DNA of 64,000 nt, taken from Candidatus Palauibacter scopulicola (lineage in GTDB: Bacteria; Gemmatimonadota; Gemmatimonadetes; Palauibacterales; Palauibacteraceae). The position numbers were made by a program, and so were the translations under genes. The stretch lies in NCBI RefSeq assembly GCF_947581915.1, contig NZ_CANPWG010000065.1, positions 1 through 64,000 of the forward strand, written 5' to 3'. The notes under the pieces are model-generated. The model searched no databases. It was given only the letters and a program-made list of their open reading frames with translations, and was not told the origin of the DNA. Positions 55,672 through 64,000 of this stretch are shown piece after piece. Each line of letters starts with the position of its first letter. The first letter of the stretch is position 1.

Positions 55672-56711
55672 CCCTGCCAACACTGACAGAGCGCGAACGG
55701 GCCGTCCTCGCGGCGGTCATCGACTCCTTCGTCCGCACGGCCGCCCCGGCCGGCTCGCGAAGGATCGGGAAGGAGTACGCGCTCGGCGTATCGCCCGCGA
55801 CGATCCGCAACACCATGGCGGACCTCGAGAGCAAGGGTCTGCTCTCTCACCCCTACACGTCTGCGGGAAGGCTTCCGACGGACCTCGCATACCGGTACTA
55901 CGTCGATGCGCTCATGCGCTGGGGCGGCATCCGGAAGCGGGACCAGGCGAAGATCGAACGCGAGTTGGGGGATGCGGACGCCGGCGGCGTGGAGGACCTC
56001 ATGGGCAAGGCGGCGCGCGTCCTCAGCCTCCTGACGGGGGAACTCGGCCTTGCGGTGGGTCCGACGCTCGCCACGGCCACGCTCGAGCGCCTCGAACTCC
56101 TGCCGCTCTCGAGCGAGAAGGTGCTCCTGGTGTTCACGATCGAGTCCGGCGTGGTGCGCACCGTGTACGTGGACGTGACGACGCGCGTGCCCCGGGCGAC
56201 GCTCCAGGCGGTGTCGCAGGCGCTGAATGAACGGCTGGCGGGCAGCGCGATCTCCGAGATCCAGGCGACGCTTCACGAGCGGCTGGGCGACCTGAGTTTC
56301 AGCAACCGCGGCGCGGAGGAATTGATGAACATCTTCGTGCACAGCGGGCCGGACATCTTCGAGTGGGCGCGCCGCGAGCGCGAAATCCACCTCGGGAGCG
56401 CCGCGGCGCTGACCGAACAGCCGGAGTTCACGACGAGCGAGCGTCTGCGCGAACTCCTGCTCCTTACCGAGCGGCGGGAGTTGCTCGCCTCCGTGCTGGG
56501 GGACCGCGGCGGCTCGGACGGTCCCCACGTGACGATCGGCGCCGAGCACGGCCAGCCGGAACTGGAGGATCTGACCATCGTCACCGCCAACTATGCCGTC
56601 GGCAGCCTGCAGGGCACCGTCGGCGTCATCGGGCCGACGCGCATGCCGTACGACAAGGTCGTCTCCATCGTCGACTGGACCTCCGATCTCCTCACGCGGC
56701 TGACGCCGTGA
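55668..56711 (+). CDS. hrcA: Heat-inducible transcription repressor HrcA
   Basis: The 347-residue protein has the N-terminal winged helix (LGVSPATIRNTMADLESKGLL, then PYTSAGRLPTDLAYRYYVD) and the GAF-like and dimer domains of HrcA, with the end TVGVIGPTRMPYDK. It represses chaperone genes at CIRCE elements. I found no CIRCE sequence in this window. Here hrcA lies inside an operon after hemW, with dnaJ overlapping its end (GTGA) and no grpE or dnaK beside it. Confidence 0.94.
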   Translation: MTLPTLTERERAVLAAVIDSFVRTAAPAGSRRIGKEYALGVSPATIRNTMADLESKGLLSHPYTSAGRLPTDLAYRYYVDALMRWGGIRKRDQAKIERELGDADAGGVEDLMGKAARVLSLLTGELGLAVGPTLATATLERLELLPLSSEKVLLVFTIESGVVRTVYVDVTTRVPRATLQAVSQALNERLAGSAISEIQATLHERLGDLSFSNRGAEELMNIFVHSGPDIFEWARREREIHLGSAAALTEQPEFTTSERLRELLLLTERRELLASVLGDRGGSDGPHVTIGAEHGQPELEDLTIVTANYAVGSLQGTVGVIGPTRMPYDKVVSIVDWTSDLLTRLTP

Positions 56712-57877
56712 GCGGACAGCGCGACTACTACGAACTGCTCGGCGTCTCCCGCGATGCCGGGGCGGACGAGCTGAAGCGGGCGTATCGGCGCCTCGCCATG
56801 GAGTACCATCCGGATCGCAATTCCGCCTCCGACGCGGAGGAGCGGTTCAAGGAGGTGACGGAGGCGTGGGAAGTGCTCCGCGACCCGGGGAAGCGGCAGC
56901 TGTACGACCGGTACGGCGAGGCCGGCGTGCGGCGCGGTGGTGGAGGCGAGGCGCCGTTCTCCGGCTTCAACAACTTCTCCGACGCGTTCGACGTGTTCAT
57001 GCGGGAGTTCGGAGGCGGCGGCTTCGCGGGCGGCGGCTTCGGCGACCTGTTCGGCGACGCGCGATCGCCGAACCAGCCGCGCCGCGGCTCGACCCTCAAG
57101 GTCTCCGTTACGATCACGCTGGAAGAGGCGGCGACGGGGGCCCGGCGCTCCCTCCGCGTCTCCGCTCTGGATGGTTGCGAGCGGTGCGACGCGACGGGCG
57201 CGGAGCCCGGAAGTACGGCGTCCACGTGCGGGACGTGCCAGGGCACCGGCGAGATCCGCATGGTCCAGCGCTCGATGCTGGGACAGTTCGTCTCCGTGCG
57301 CCCCTGCTCCGCCTGCGCCGGAGAGGGCACCTTGATCGCGGAGGAGTGCCGCGACTGCGGGCGAACCGGACGCGTGCGGGTCGACCGAACCGTCGACATC
57401 GAGATTCCGGCGGGTGTGTCGTCCGATGACTACCTGAAGCTGCGCGGGCGCGGCAACGCGGGTCCGCGGGGCGGGCCGGCGGGGGACCTCATCGTGCAGG
57501 TGGAGGTCGAGCCGCACGACCGCTTCGAACGCAGGGGGGATGACCTGATCCTCGACCTGCCCGTCACGTTTTCGCAGGCGGCGCTGGGCGACGAACTCGA
57601 CGTGCCGACGATCCTCGGCCAGGCCCGGCTCAAGGTGCCCGCGGGGATCCAGGCCGGCCAGGTCCTCAGGCTTCGTGGCCAGGGGATGCCGCGTTTGCGG
57701 GCGGCGGGCCAGGGGGACCAGCTCGTGCGGGTCCACACGTGGACGCCAAGCGAACTGTCCCGGCGGCAGCGCGACATCCTGGAGTCGCTGCGGGAGGTCG
57801 AGGATGCGCCGCCCGAACCCCGCCGGGGCGAGGATCCGAGCTTCTGGGAGCGGGTAAAGGCGGCGTTTACGGCGTAG
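56708..57877 (+). CDS. dnaJ: Chaperone protein DnaJ
   Basis: The 389-residue protein has a J domain (about 5-70) with the HPD motif in YHPDRN and a Gly/Phe-rich linker with GGGGFAGGGF. Four zinc-binding repeats follow (CERCDATG, CGTCQGTG, CSACAGEG, CRDCGRTG), then two substrate-binding domains (DDYLKLRGRGNAG). GTG 56708 overlaps the hrcA stop in GTGA. The 3' end overlaps the convergent tal gene by 11 bases. With HrcA it forms the stress part of this operon. Confidence 0.95.
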   Translation: MSGQRDYYELLGVSRDAGADELKRAYRRLAMEYHPDRNSASDAEERFKEVTEAWEVLRDPGKRQLYDRYGEAGVRRGGGGEAPFSGFNNFSDAFDVFMREFGGGGFAGGGFGDLFGDARSPNQPRRGSTLKVSVTITLEEAATGARRSLRVSALDGCERCDATGAEPGSTASTCGTCQGTGEIRMVQRSMLGQFVSVRPCSACAGEGTLIAEECRDCGRTGRVRVDRTVDIEIPAGVSSDDYLKLRGRGNAGPRGGPAGDLIVQVEVEPHDRFERRGDDLILDLPVTFSQAALGDELDVPTILGQARLKVPAGIQAGQVLRLRGQGMPRLRAAGQGDQLVRVHTWTPSELSRRQRDILESLREVEDAPPEPRRGEDPSFWERVKAAFTA

Positions 57878-59018
57878 CGGACCCGGACGCGACGGCCGCG
57901 GCGGGCTGCGACGCCATCCGCTCCGCAAGGCTCGCGAGGAGCCGGTCGAAGGGGACGGCGAACTTCTCGACCCCCTCCGCCAGGAGCTGATCCGTAACCT
58001 CGTCCAGGTCGATCCCGACGGCGGCCAACTCCGCCATCGTGCGACGGGCTTCTTCAACGCCTTCGGTCAGCGTGCCGGCAACGCGCCCGTGGTCCCTGAA
58101 GGCATCGATCGTCTTCTCGGGCAGCGTGTTGACCGTCAGGTCGCCGATGAGCGGCTCGACGTACATCACGTCGGAATACGCGGGGTTCTTCGTGCTCGTG
58201 CTCGCCCACAGCATGCGTTGGGGGTGGGCGCCGAGCCCTGCGAGACGGGTCCAGCGGTCCGTGGCCAGCCGCCGCTGGAAGCCGACGTAGGCGAGTTTCG
58301 CGTTGGCGATCGCCGCCTTGCCGAGCAGGGCCTCGCAGCGAGCGGCGTCGCCCTCGGCCCGGTCGGCCAGCGCCTCGAGCCTCCGGTCGGTCAGCCCGTC
58401 GATCCGGCTCACGAAGAAGCTGGCTACCGAGGCGACATGGTCAACCGCCCGGCCCGCTTCGAGCCGCTGCTCCAGCGCCTCCGTGTGGGCGTCCGCCACC
58501 GCCTCGTACGCGGCGATGGAGAAGAGGAGCGTGACGTTCACGTTCACGCCCTCGAACAGTGCCTGCCGGATGGCCGGGACTCCGGCCGGCGTGCCGGGGA
58601 TCTTGATGAGGACGTTCTCGCGGGCCACCTCATCGTGGAGGCGACGCGCCTCCCGTACCGTGCCCTCCGTGTCGTTCGCGAGGTGGGGAGACACTTCGAG
58701 GGAAACGTATCCGTCGACGCCGCCGGAACTCTCCCACACGCCCCGCAGGATGTCGCACGCGCCCTGGACGTCGGCGATCGTGAGCCGGTCGTAGACGTCC
58801 TCGACGCCGAGACCCGCAGCGGTGAAGCGGGCGATGTCCGCATCGTACTGCGCGCTGCCCGTGATGGCGTTGTGGAAGATCGCGGGGTTCGAGGTGACCC
58901 CTCGCAACCCTTCGGCTTCGACCCGGTGGGCCAGCGTTCCGTCGACCAGCATCCCGCGCGTCAGGTTGTCGAGCCAGTAGCTCTGGCCCTGCGCCTGGAG
59001 TTGAAGCAGCGCGCTCAT
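57867..59018 (-). CDS. tal: Transaldolase
   Basis: The enzyme moves a three-carbon unit between sugar phosphates in the non-oxidative pentose phosphate pathway. The 383-residue protein has GVTSNPAIFHNAI, the Schiff-base lysine in NVLIKIPGTPAG, NVTLLFSIAAYEAV and LWASTSTKNPAYSDVMYVE. It is the longer class found in actinobacteria and related groups. It lies after tkt and rpiB on the same strand, 38 bases from rpiB. Its stop lies within the convergent dnaJ gene. Confidence 0.93.
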   Translation of the reverse strand: MSALLQLQAQGQSYWLDNLTRGMLVDGTLAHRVEAEGLRGVTSNPAIFHNAITGSAQYDADIARFTAAGLGVEDVYDRLTIADVQGACDILRGVWESSGGVDGYVSLEVSPHLANDTEGTVREARRLHDEVARENVLIKIPGTPAGVPAIRQALFEGVNVNVTLLFSIAAYEAVADAHTEALEQRLEAGRAVDHVASVASFFVSRIDGLTDRRLEALADRAEGDAARCEALLGKAAIANAKLAYVGFQRRLATDRWTRLAGLGAHPQRMLWASTSTKNPAYSDVMYVEPLIGDLTVNTLPEKTIDAFRDHGRVAGTLTEGVEEARRTMAELAAVGIDLDEVTDQLLAEGVEKFAVPFDRLLASLAERMASQPAAAVASGSATP

Positions 59019-59056
59019 CTCTCTCCCCTCCCCATGGTGTCTCAGGATCGTGTGTC

Positions 59057-59518
59057 TCAGGCGTCCGATTTCAGGTGTCGGGCCTCGATATCCAGCACCT
59101 TTTGGAGCCGGCGTCGATGCCTCGACTCGGCCGAGAAATCCGCGGCCAGAAAGGCCTCCGTGATCGCGCGCGCGAGGGCGATCCCGATCACGCGCTCCCC
59201 CATGCAGAGGACGTTCATGTCGTCGTGATCGACCCCCTGCGCCGCCGAATACGTGTCGTGGCAGACGCCCGCCCGCACTCCCGGCACCTTGTTCGCGGCG
59301 ATGCAGACGCCCACGGCGGATCCGCAGATGACGATGCCGCGCTTCACCTCGCCGCGCGCCACCCGCTCGGCGACGGCGAAGGCGAAGTCGGGGTAGTCGA
59401 CGGAGTCCGTGCCGTGCGTGCCGACGTCGACGATCTCGTGGCCGGCTTCGCGAAGCTCCGCGGCGAGGATGTCCTTATAACCGACGCCCGCGTGGTCCGC
59501 CCCGACCGCGAGCTTCAC
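59057..59518 (-). CDS. rpiB: Ribose-5-phosphate isomerase B
   Basis: The 153-residue protein interconverts ribose-5-phosphate and ribulose-5-phosphate. It starts [11 protein letters not shown] and carries the catalytic Cys in [14 protein letters not shown] and the phosphate-binding VRAGVCHD. The GTG at 59518 overlaps the tkt stop (GTGA); the frame continues upstream only as a shadow of tkt. The end [16 protein letters not shown] is typical of RpiB. Confidence 0.93.
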   Translation of the reverse strand: MKLAVGADHAGVGYKDILAAELREAGHEIVDVGTHGTDSVDYPDFAFAVAERVARGEVKRGIVICGSAVGVCIAANKVPGVRAGVCHDTYSAAQGVDHDDMNVLCMGERVIGIALARAITEAFLAADFSAESRHRRRLQKVLDIEARHLKSDA

Positions 59519-61575
59519 GCCGGTCGCTCCGCCGCGAGCGCCTCCAGGGCCCGCGCGACGAGCGCCTCCGCGGTGAAGCCGAAGTGGGCGAAGTTGTCCG
59601 CCGCGGAGGCGGACTGGCCGAAGCGGTCGATCCCGATGACGGCGCCGTCCCGCCCCACCCATTCCGTCCACCCGAGGGTGGCGCCGGCTTCGATCGCGAC
59701 CCTCGGAAGGTCGGGCGGAAGAACTTCGTTCCGGTAGGACGCCGGCTGGGCGCGGAAGAGTTCCCAGCTCGGGAACGAGACGACGCGCGCCGATACCCCG
59801 CGGGCCTCGAGGGCTTCCGCCGCTTCGACCGCCACCTGAAGTTCCGAACCGGTCCCGACGAGCACGACCTCGGGGGGGCCGGGCGCCGGCCTGACGATGT
59901 AGGCGCCGCGCTCCACCCCCTCGCGGGCAGCGCCGGCGGCGCGCGGGAGATGGGGGACCTTCTGGCGCGTGAGCACGAGGATCGTGGGTCCCGTGCGACG
60001 CTCGATCGCGACGCGCCACGCCTCGACGGTCTCCTCCGGATCGGCGGGGCGCAGCAGGACGACGCCTGGCATCGCCCGGAAGGAGGCGAGGTGCTCGATC
60101 GGCTGGTGCGTCGGCCCGTCGGCCCCGAGGCCGATCGAGTCGTGCGTCATCACGTAGATATTGGACAGTCCCATCAGGGCGGCGAGCCGCATCGATGGCC
60201 GGGCGTAGTCCGTGAAGGTGAAGAACGTCGCGATGTACGGCCGGATGCCGCCGTGGAGGACGAGGCCGTTCGCGATGGACGCCATCGCGTGCTCGCGGAC
60301 GCCCCACCGCAGGTTGCGGCCCTCGGGCGCCTCCCTCGAGAAGTTCGGCGAGTCGATCAACGTGTTGTTCGAACCCGACAGGTCGGCGCTCCCGCCGACG
60401 AGTTCGGGGAGGCGGGGGGCCAGCGCGGTCAGGATCCGGCCGGAAGCGGCGCGCGTGGCGATCGGATCGTCGTCCGGACCGAAGCTCGGCAGGTCCTCTT
60501 CCCACGCCTCCGGCAGAACCGACCGGATGCGGCGTTCGAGTTCCGCGGCCAGCTCCGGGTGCGCCGCGCGGTAGCGCTCGAAGCGCTCTTCCCACTCCCC
60601 GGCGAGCGCTTCGCCGCGGGCGACCTGCCGGCCCATGTGAGTCCGGACGGCGTCCGGCACGAGGAACGGAGGTTCCGCCGGCCAGCCGTACACCTCCTTG
60701 GTGAGCCGGACCTCTTCCTCGCCGAGCGGCGCGCCGTGCGCGGCGGCCGTGTCCTGCTTGTTGGGAGCGCCGTAGCCGATGTGCGAGCGGACGATGATGA
60801 GCGACGGGCGGTCCTCCGCGCGCCGGGCCCCTTCGATCGCCGCGTCGAGCGCCCCGAGGTCGTTCGCGTCCGCGACGGACTGCACGTGCCACCCCAGCGA
60901 CTCGAATCGCCCGCGCACATCCTCGGAAAAGGCGAGGTCGACGTCGCCATCGATCGTGATCCTGTTGTCATCGTAGAGCCAGACGAGCTTGCCGAGGCCC
61001 AGGTGTCCGGCGAGCGAGGCGGCTTCGTACGAGACGCCCTCCATGAGGTCGCCGTCGCTGCAGATGACGTACGTCCGGTGATCGATGATCGAGTGGCCCG
61101 GCCGGTTGAACACCGCCGCGAGATGCGCTTCGGCGATCGCCATCCCCACGGAGTTCGCGACGCCCTGGCCCAGCGGACCGGTCGTCGTCTCGACGCCGTC
61201 GACGTGGCCGTACTCGGGGTGGCCCGCCGTGCAGCTTCCCGCCCGCCGAAAATTGCGGATTTCCTCCAGGGGAAGGTCGAACCCGGTGAGATGGAGAACG
61301 GCGTACTGGAGGATCGCGGCGTGGCCGGCGGAGAGTACGAAGCGGTCCCGGCCGAACCAGGCGGGGTCTTGCGGGCTGTACCGCATGTGGCGCATCCACA
61401 GCGTGTACGCCACGGGGGCGAGCGCCATCGCCGTGCCTGGATGCCCGGATCCGGCTCGCTGGACGGCGTCCATGGCAAGCGTGCGGATCGTGTCGATGGA
61501 CTGGGTTTCTACGGAAGGCCCCGCGCCCGGAGCGGCGGACCCGGAAACGGCTTCGACGGTCCCTGTCTCGTTCAA
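59515..61575 (-). CDS. tkt: Transketolase
   Basis: The 686-residue thiamine-diphosphate enzyme transfers two-carbon units in the pentose phosphate pathway. It shows [15 protein letters not shown], the thiamine-binding [13 protein letters not shown] with DDN, and the transketolase signature around [19 protein letters not shown]. The TTG at 61575 is preceded by GAGGGGG and gives an N-terminal extension of about 25 residues before [13 protein letters not shown]. It heads the tkt-rpiB-tal set. Confidence 0.94.
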   Translation of the reverse strand: MNETGTVEAVSGSAAPGAGPSVETQSIDTIRTLAMDAVQRAGSGHPGTAMALAPVAYTLWMRHMRYSPQDPAWFGRDRFVLSAGHAAILQYAVLHLTGFDLPLEEIRNFRRAGSCTAGHPEYGHVDGVETTTGPLGQGVANSVGMAIAEAHLAAVFNRPGHSIIDHRTYVICSDGDLMEGVSYEAASLAGHLGLGKLVWLYDDNRITIDGDVDLAFSEDVRGRFESLGWHVQSVADANDLGALDAAIEGARRAEDRPSLIIVRSHIGYGAPNKQDTAAAHGAPLGEEEVRLTKEVYGWPAEPPFLVPDAVRTHMGRQVARGEALAGEWEERFERYRAAHPELAAELERRIRSVLPEAWEEDLPSFGPDDDPIATRAASGRILTALAPRLPELVGGSADLSGSNNTLIDSPNFSREAPEGRNLRWGVREHAMASIANGLVLHGGIRPYIATFFTFTDYARPSMRLAALMGLSNIYVMTHDSIGLGADGPTHQPIEHLASFRAMPGVVLLRPADPEETVEAWRVAIERRTGPTILVLTRQKVPHLPRAAGAAREGVERGAYIVRPAPGPPEVVLVGTGSELQVAVEAAEALEARGVSARVVSFPSWELFRAQPASYRNEVLPPDLPRVAIEAGATLGWTEWVGRDGAVIGIDRFGQSASAADNFAHFGFTAEALVARALEALAAERPA

Positions 61576-61772
61576 TCGCCCCCTCGCGCGAGTTGAATCG
61601 CCCTTGGCTGGCCCAATGCCGGGAAGCCGGAGGCCGCGCGAGACAACTCGTAATGGGCGGGCCGCTTCGGCGGAGCGAACATAAGGGTTGGAGGCGCCGC
61701 CGGAAAAGGCTCCGCCGCGAAGGGCGCGAGGTTGGTGGCGATGGCGCGCCGACGACGGATACGTTGCCCCCC

Positions 61773-62573
61773 GTGAGCGATCAGACGTTCTTCGCCGAAG
61801 GTCTTTCGGGCCTGGAAGCCGGCGCGCGGGCCGAACTCGCGAGCGACGACGTGAGCCATGTCCGTGCCGCCCGGCTCCGCCCCGGCGGTCGCCTCGCGGT
61901 CACCGACGGCGCCGGGTGCCGTTGGGAGGCGGAACTCGTCGCGTTGGACCGGCGCCGCGCCAGCTGTCGGCTGCTCGCGCCCCTTCCGCCGGAACCCGCG
62001 CTTCCGCTGCACCTGTGGGCCCCCGTGGCGAACCGCGACCGTTCCCTGTGGCTCGTCGAGAAGGCCGTGGAGCTGGGCGCCGCCGCGATCACCTGGATCG
62101 AATGGGAGCGGTCGCGCTCCGTGGCCGACGCCGCCCGCTCCGAGGGCTTTCTGCGGCGGGCGGAGGGCCGCGCGAGGGCGGCGCTGAAGCAATCGGGCCG
62201 CAGTTGGCTCCCCCGTTTGCGCGGGTCCATGATGCCGGACGAGGCGCTCGGCCGCCACGACGGAGCCGGGTGGCTGGCCGACGCGGAAGGGCGACCCTGG
62301 CTCGCCGACGCGGAAGGGCGACCCTGGCTCGCCGCCGGGATCGCCCGCGGCCGGGAAGGGCGACGCGGGGGAAGCGGGCTGACCGTCGCGGTGGGGCCCG
62401 AGGGAGGCCTCACGCGGCCGGAGCGGCAGCGCTGCCTGGAGGCGGGCTTCGAACCCGTTTCCCTGGGTCCCGCGGCGTTGAGGTTCGAGACTGCCGCGGT
62501 GGTCGCCGTGGCGGTGGCGGCGGCGATGTTGGCCGCCGACGAAAACGAGGCAGGCGACGAGGGGATGACATGA
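61773..62573 (+). CDS. rsmE: 16S rRNA m3U1498 methyltransferase
   Basis: The 266-residue SPOUT-family protein methylates U1498 of 16S rRNA. It has an N-terminal PUA-like domain, the [22 protein letters not shown] region, and the knot motifs [12 protein letters not shown] and [14 protein letters not shown] 61773 is chosen for a normal N-terminus (SDQTFFAEG); the frame is open further but Arg-rich. A nine-residue unit ADAEGRPWL is repeated twice between the knot motifs, encoded by a perfect tandem duplication. Confidence 0.88.
   Translation: MSDQTFFAEGLSGLEAGARAELASDDVSHVRAARLRPGGRLAVTDGAGCRWEAELVALDRRRASCRLLAPLPPEPALPLHLWAPVANRDRSLWLVEKAVELGAAAITWIEWERSRSVADAARSEGFLRRAEGRARAALKQSGRSWLPRLRGSMMPDEALGRHDGAGWLADAEGRPWLADAEGRPWLAAGIARGREGRRGGSGLTVAVGPEGGLTRPERQRCLEAGFEPVSLGPAALRFETAAVVAVAVAAAMLAADENEAGDEGMT
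62277..62330 (+). repeat. Perfect 27-bp tandem duplication inside rsmE
   Basis: The 27-base unit at 62277-62303 is repeated exactly at 62304-62330. It keeps the frame and adds nine residues (ADAEGRPWL) to a surface loop before the SPOUT knot. A further GCCG follows. The perfect identity suggests a recent slippage event. Confidence 0.85.
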
Positions 62574-62905
62574 CGGACTGCGTGTTCTGCGGCATCGCCT
62601 CGGGGGCGATCCCGGCGACGATCGTCGCCGAGGCGGAGGACTGGGTGGCGTTCCGGGATCTCGAACCCCGGGCGCCGGTGCATGTGCTCGTCATCCCGCG
62701 GGCGCACGTGTCGAGCCTCGCGGCCCTCTCGAAAGGGCCGCTCGGAACCCGACTCCTTCTCGCGTGTGCGGCGGTGGCGGACGCGGAGGGGCTGGACGGC
62801 GGGTACCGCGTCGTCACGAATGTCGGCGGCGACGGCGGCCAGGCCGTGCCCCACCTGCACTTCCACGTGCTCGGCGGCCGCCGCATGGGCTGGCCGCCCG
62901 GGTAG
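62570..62905 (+). CDS. HIT-family nucleotide-binding protein
   Basis: The 111-residue protein starts CVFCGIASGAIPATIV and ends with the histidine triad HLHFHVLGG, as in HINT-type nucleotide phosphoramidases. Family members hydrolyse AMP-linked phosphoramidates; the natural substrate is unknown. Its ATG overlaps the rsmE stop (ATGA), and mutS2 follows after five bases. Confidence 0.9.
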   Translation: MTDCVFCGIASGAIPATIVAEAEDWVAFRDLEPRAPVHVLVIPRAHVSSLAALSKGPLGTRLLLACAAVADAEGLDGGYRVVTNVGGDGGQAVPHLHFHVLGGRRMGWPPG

Positions 62906-62910
62906 CCGCC

Positions 62911-64000
62911 GTGGACCACGCCCTAAGGGTGATCGAGTTCGACCGCGTGCTGGCGGCGGTCGGCGAAGGCGCCGTGTCGGAGGCGGGCCGCGCTGCCGTG
63001 CACGGGCTCCGGCCGCTTCGGAACGCGGCATCCGCGCGCCGCTCGCTCGCGGCCGTGCACGAACTTCGGGAGCTGATCGGGAGCCGGGACGGATGGGTGC
63101 TGGATCCGATCGCGCCGCTGGGCGGGGCTCTCCGGCGGCTCGCGATCGAAGACGCGGCGCTGGAGCCGGCTCAATTGCTCGCGTGTGGACAGGTCATGGC
63201 CGTCGCGCGCGCCGTGCGGCGACTGGAGGCGCGCCTCGACCCCGATGGCCTCCCGGCCGAGCATGTGAGCCGGGTGTGGGGGGAGGCGGCCCTCGAGAAA
63301 CGGATTGCGCGCACCTTCGATGCGACGGGTGCGGTCGCGGACGGGGCCTCCCCGGAGCTTCGGCGCATCCGCCGCGCGCTCGCCACGCGGCGCGGCCGGC
63401 TCGTTGACGAACTCACGCGCTACGCCCGCTCGCTCCCGGAAAGGGTCCGCGTGCCCGACGCCTCGGTCACCGTCCGCAACGGCCGCTACTGCATCCCGGT
63501 CCGCCGCGAGGGCAAGGGGATCGCAGGCGGTCTCGTACACGACGCGTCCGCCAGCCGCCGGACCCTGTTCGTCGAGCCGTCGCGCGCCATCGAGGCGATG
63601 AACGAGATCCGTGAACTGGAACTCGGCGAGGCCCGCGAGGTGGACCGGATTCTGCGGGACCTCTCCTCCGCCGTGCGCGCCCGCGCGAGCGAACTCGCCG
63701 CCTCGCACGCCGCCCTCGTGGAACTGGATTCGCTGCGCGCCCGCGCGCTCTTCGCGGACGAGATGGACGCCGCCCCCCCGGCCTTCGTCGAGGCGGGGTC
63801 CGAGGGGATCCACATCCGCGGCGCTCGTCATCCTCTCCTCGCCCTCGATGCCGGCGGAGCGGTCCCGTTCGACCTCGACCTCTCGGCGGGCGAACGCGTC
63901 CTTCTCGTGTCGGGCCCCAACGCGGGGGGGAAGACGGTGTTTCTGAAGACGCTCGGCCTGCTGTCCGCGCTCTCTCAGAGCGGCGTGCTGCCGCCCCTCG
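62911..64000 (+). CDS. mutS2: Endonuclease MutS2, 5' part (runs off the window)
   Basis: From GTG 62911 the frame stays open to the window edge, giving 363 residues. The N-terminus VIEFDRVLAAV, the core VRNGRYCIPVRREGKGIAGGLVHDASASRRTLFVEP and the Walker A GPNAGGKTVFLKTLG are the MutS2 pattern. The clamp is reduced, and there are no mismatch-recognition domains. MutS2 acts on collided ribosomes and suppresses recombination, depending on species. The C-terminal Smr domain, if present, is outside the window. Confidence 0.92.
   Translation, partial: MDHALRVIEFDRVLAAVGEGAVSEAGRAAVHGLRPLRNAASARRSLAAVHELRELIGSRDGWVLDPIAPLGGALRRLAIEDAALEPAQLLACGQVMAVARAVRRLEARLDPDGLPAEHVSRVWGEAALEKRIARTFDATGAVADGASPELRRIRRALATRRGRLVDELTRYARSLPERVRVPDASVTVRNGRYCIPVRREGKGIAGGLVHDASASRRTLFVEPSRAIEAMNEIRELELGEAREVDRILRDLSSAVRARASELAASHAALVELDSLRARALFADEMDAAPPAFVEAGSEGIHIRGARHPLLALDAGGAVPFDLDLSAGERVLLVSGPNAGGKTVFLKTLGLLSALSQSGVLPPL

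Overview
This is a GC-rich, gene-dense bacterial window with no rRNA, tRNA, CRISPR array or intact insertion sequence that I could recognise. The gene content fits an aerobic Gram-negative heterotroph, and I would guess Gemmatimonadota: VPS10/sortilin-like secreted proteins, S9 and S41 peptidases, a penicillin acylase, LigD/Ku end joining, a small TonB-plug-like lipoprotein and an inositol-lipid operon. The phylum is an inference from gene content, not a computed placement. Leucine-rich-repeat, cadherin-like and PKD-like proteins would suit a host- or particle-associated life.

Layout. 1-12.9 kb: the tail of a probable MTHFR-type gene, an amidase, prephenate dehydratase, a VPS10-like protein, a Tat-exported aldo/keto reductase, a Phd/VapC toxin-antitoxin pair, an MTHFR-like protein divergent from a DinB protein, MtnA, and an S9 peptidase. 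12.9-15.7 kb: the S9 gene is translationally coupled to a Tat FAD oxidoreductase and is followed by a glutaminyl cyclase. 15.7-17.4 kb: an AbiEi/AbiEii-type toxin-antitoxin pair. 17.5-22.4 kb: an aminotransferase and LigD facing away from Ku. 22.4-24.9 kb: penicillin acylase.

25.0-42.7 kb is the remarkable part, about 17.7 kb of surface or secreted proteins. Two tandem paralogous lipoproteins each carry bacterial Ig-like domains, 15-17 leucine-rich repeats and a C-terminal leishmanolysin-like (M8-like) zinc protease domain. Their first ~970 bp are identical while the repeat domains have diverged. They are followed by a 3,362-residue protein built from PKD-like, cadherin-like and Ig-like repeats and ending in an autotransporter-like beta barrel. 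Similar twin CC-(A/T)-GG boxes precede the LRR pair and the giant gene.

42.8-57.9 kb is a nearly continuous plus-strand housekeeping run: rpmE, prfA-prmC, ylbF-like, CDP-alcohol phosphatidyltransferase and inositol-3-phosphate synthase (an inositol-phospholipid unit), tmk, a C-terminal processing protease, a plug-like lipoprotein, a TIGR04282-type glycosyltransferase, an R. etli-type asparaginase, obg, dprA, hemW, hrcA and dnaJ, many joined by ATGA, GTGA or TGATG overlaps. 57.9-61.6 kb on the minus strand is a pentose-phosphate group (tkt, rpiB, tal). 61.8-64 kb holds rsmE, a HIT protein and the 5' part of mutS2, which runs off the window.
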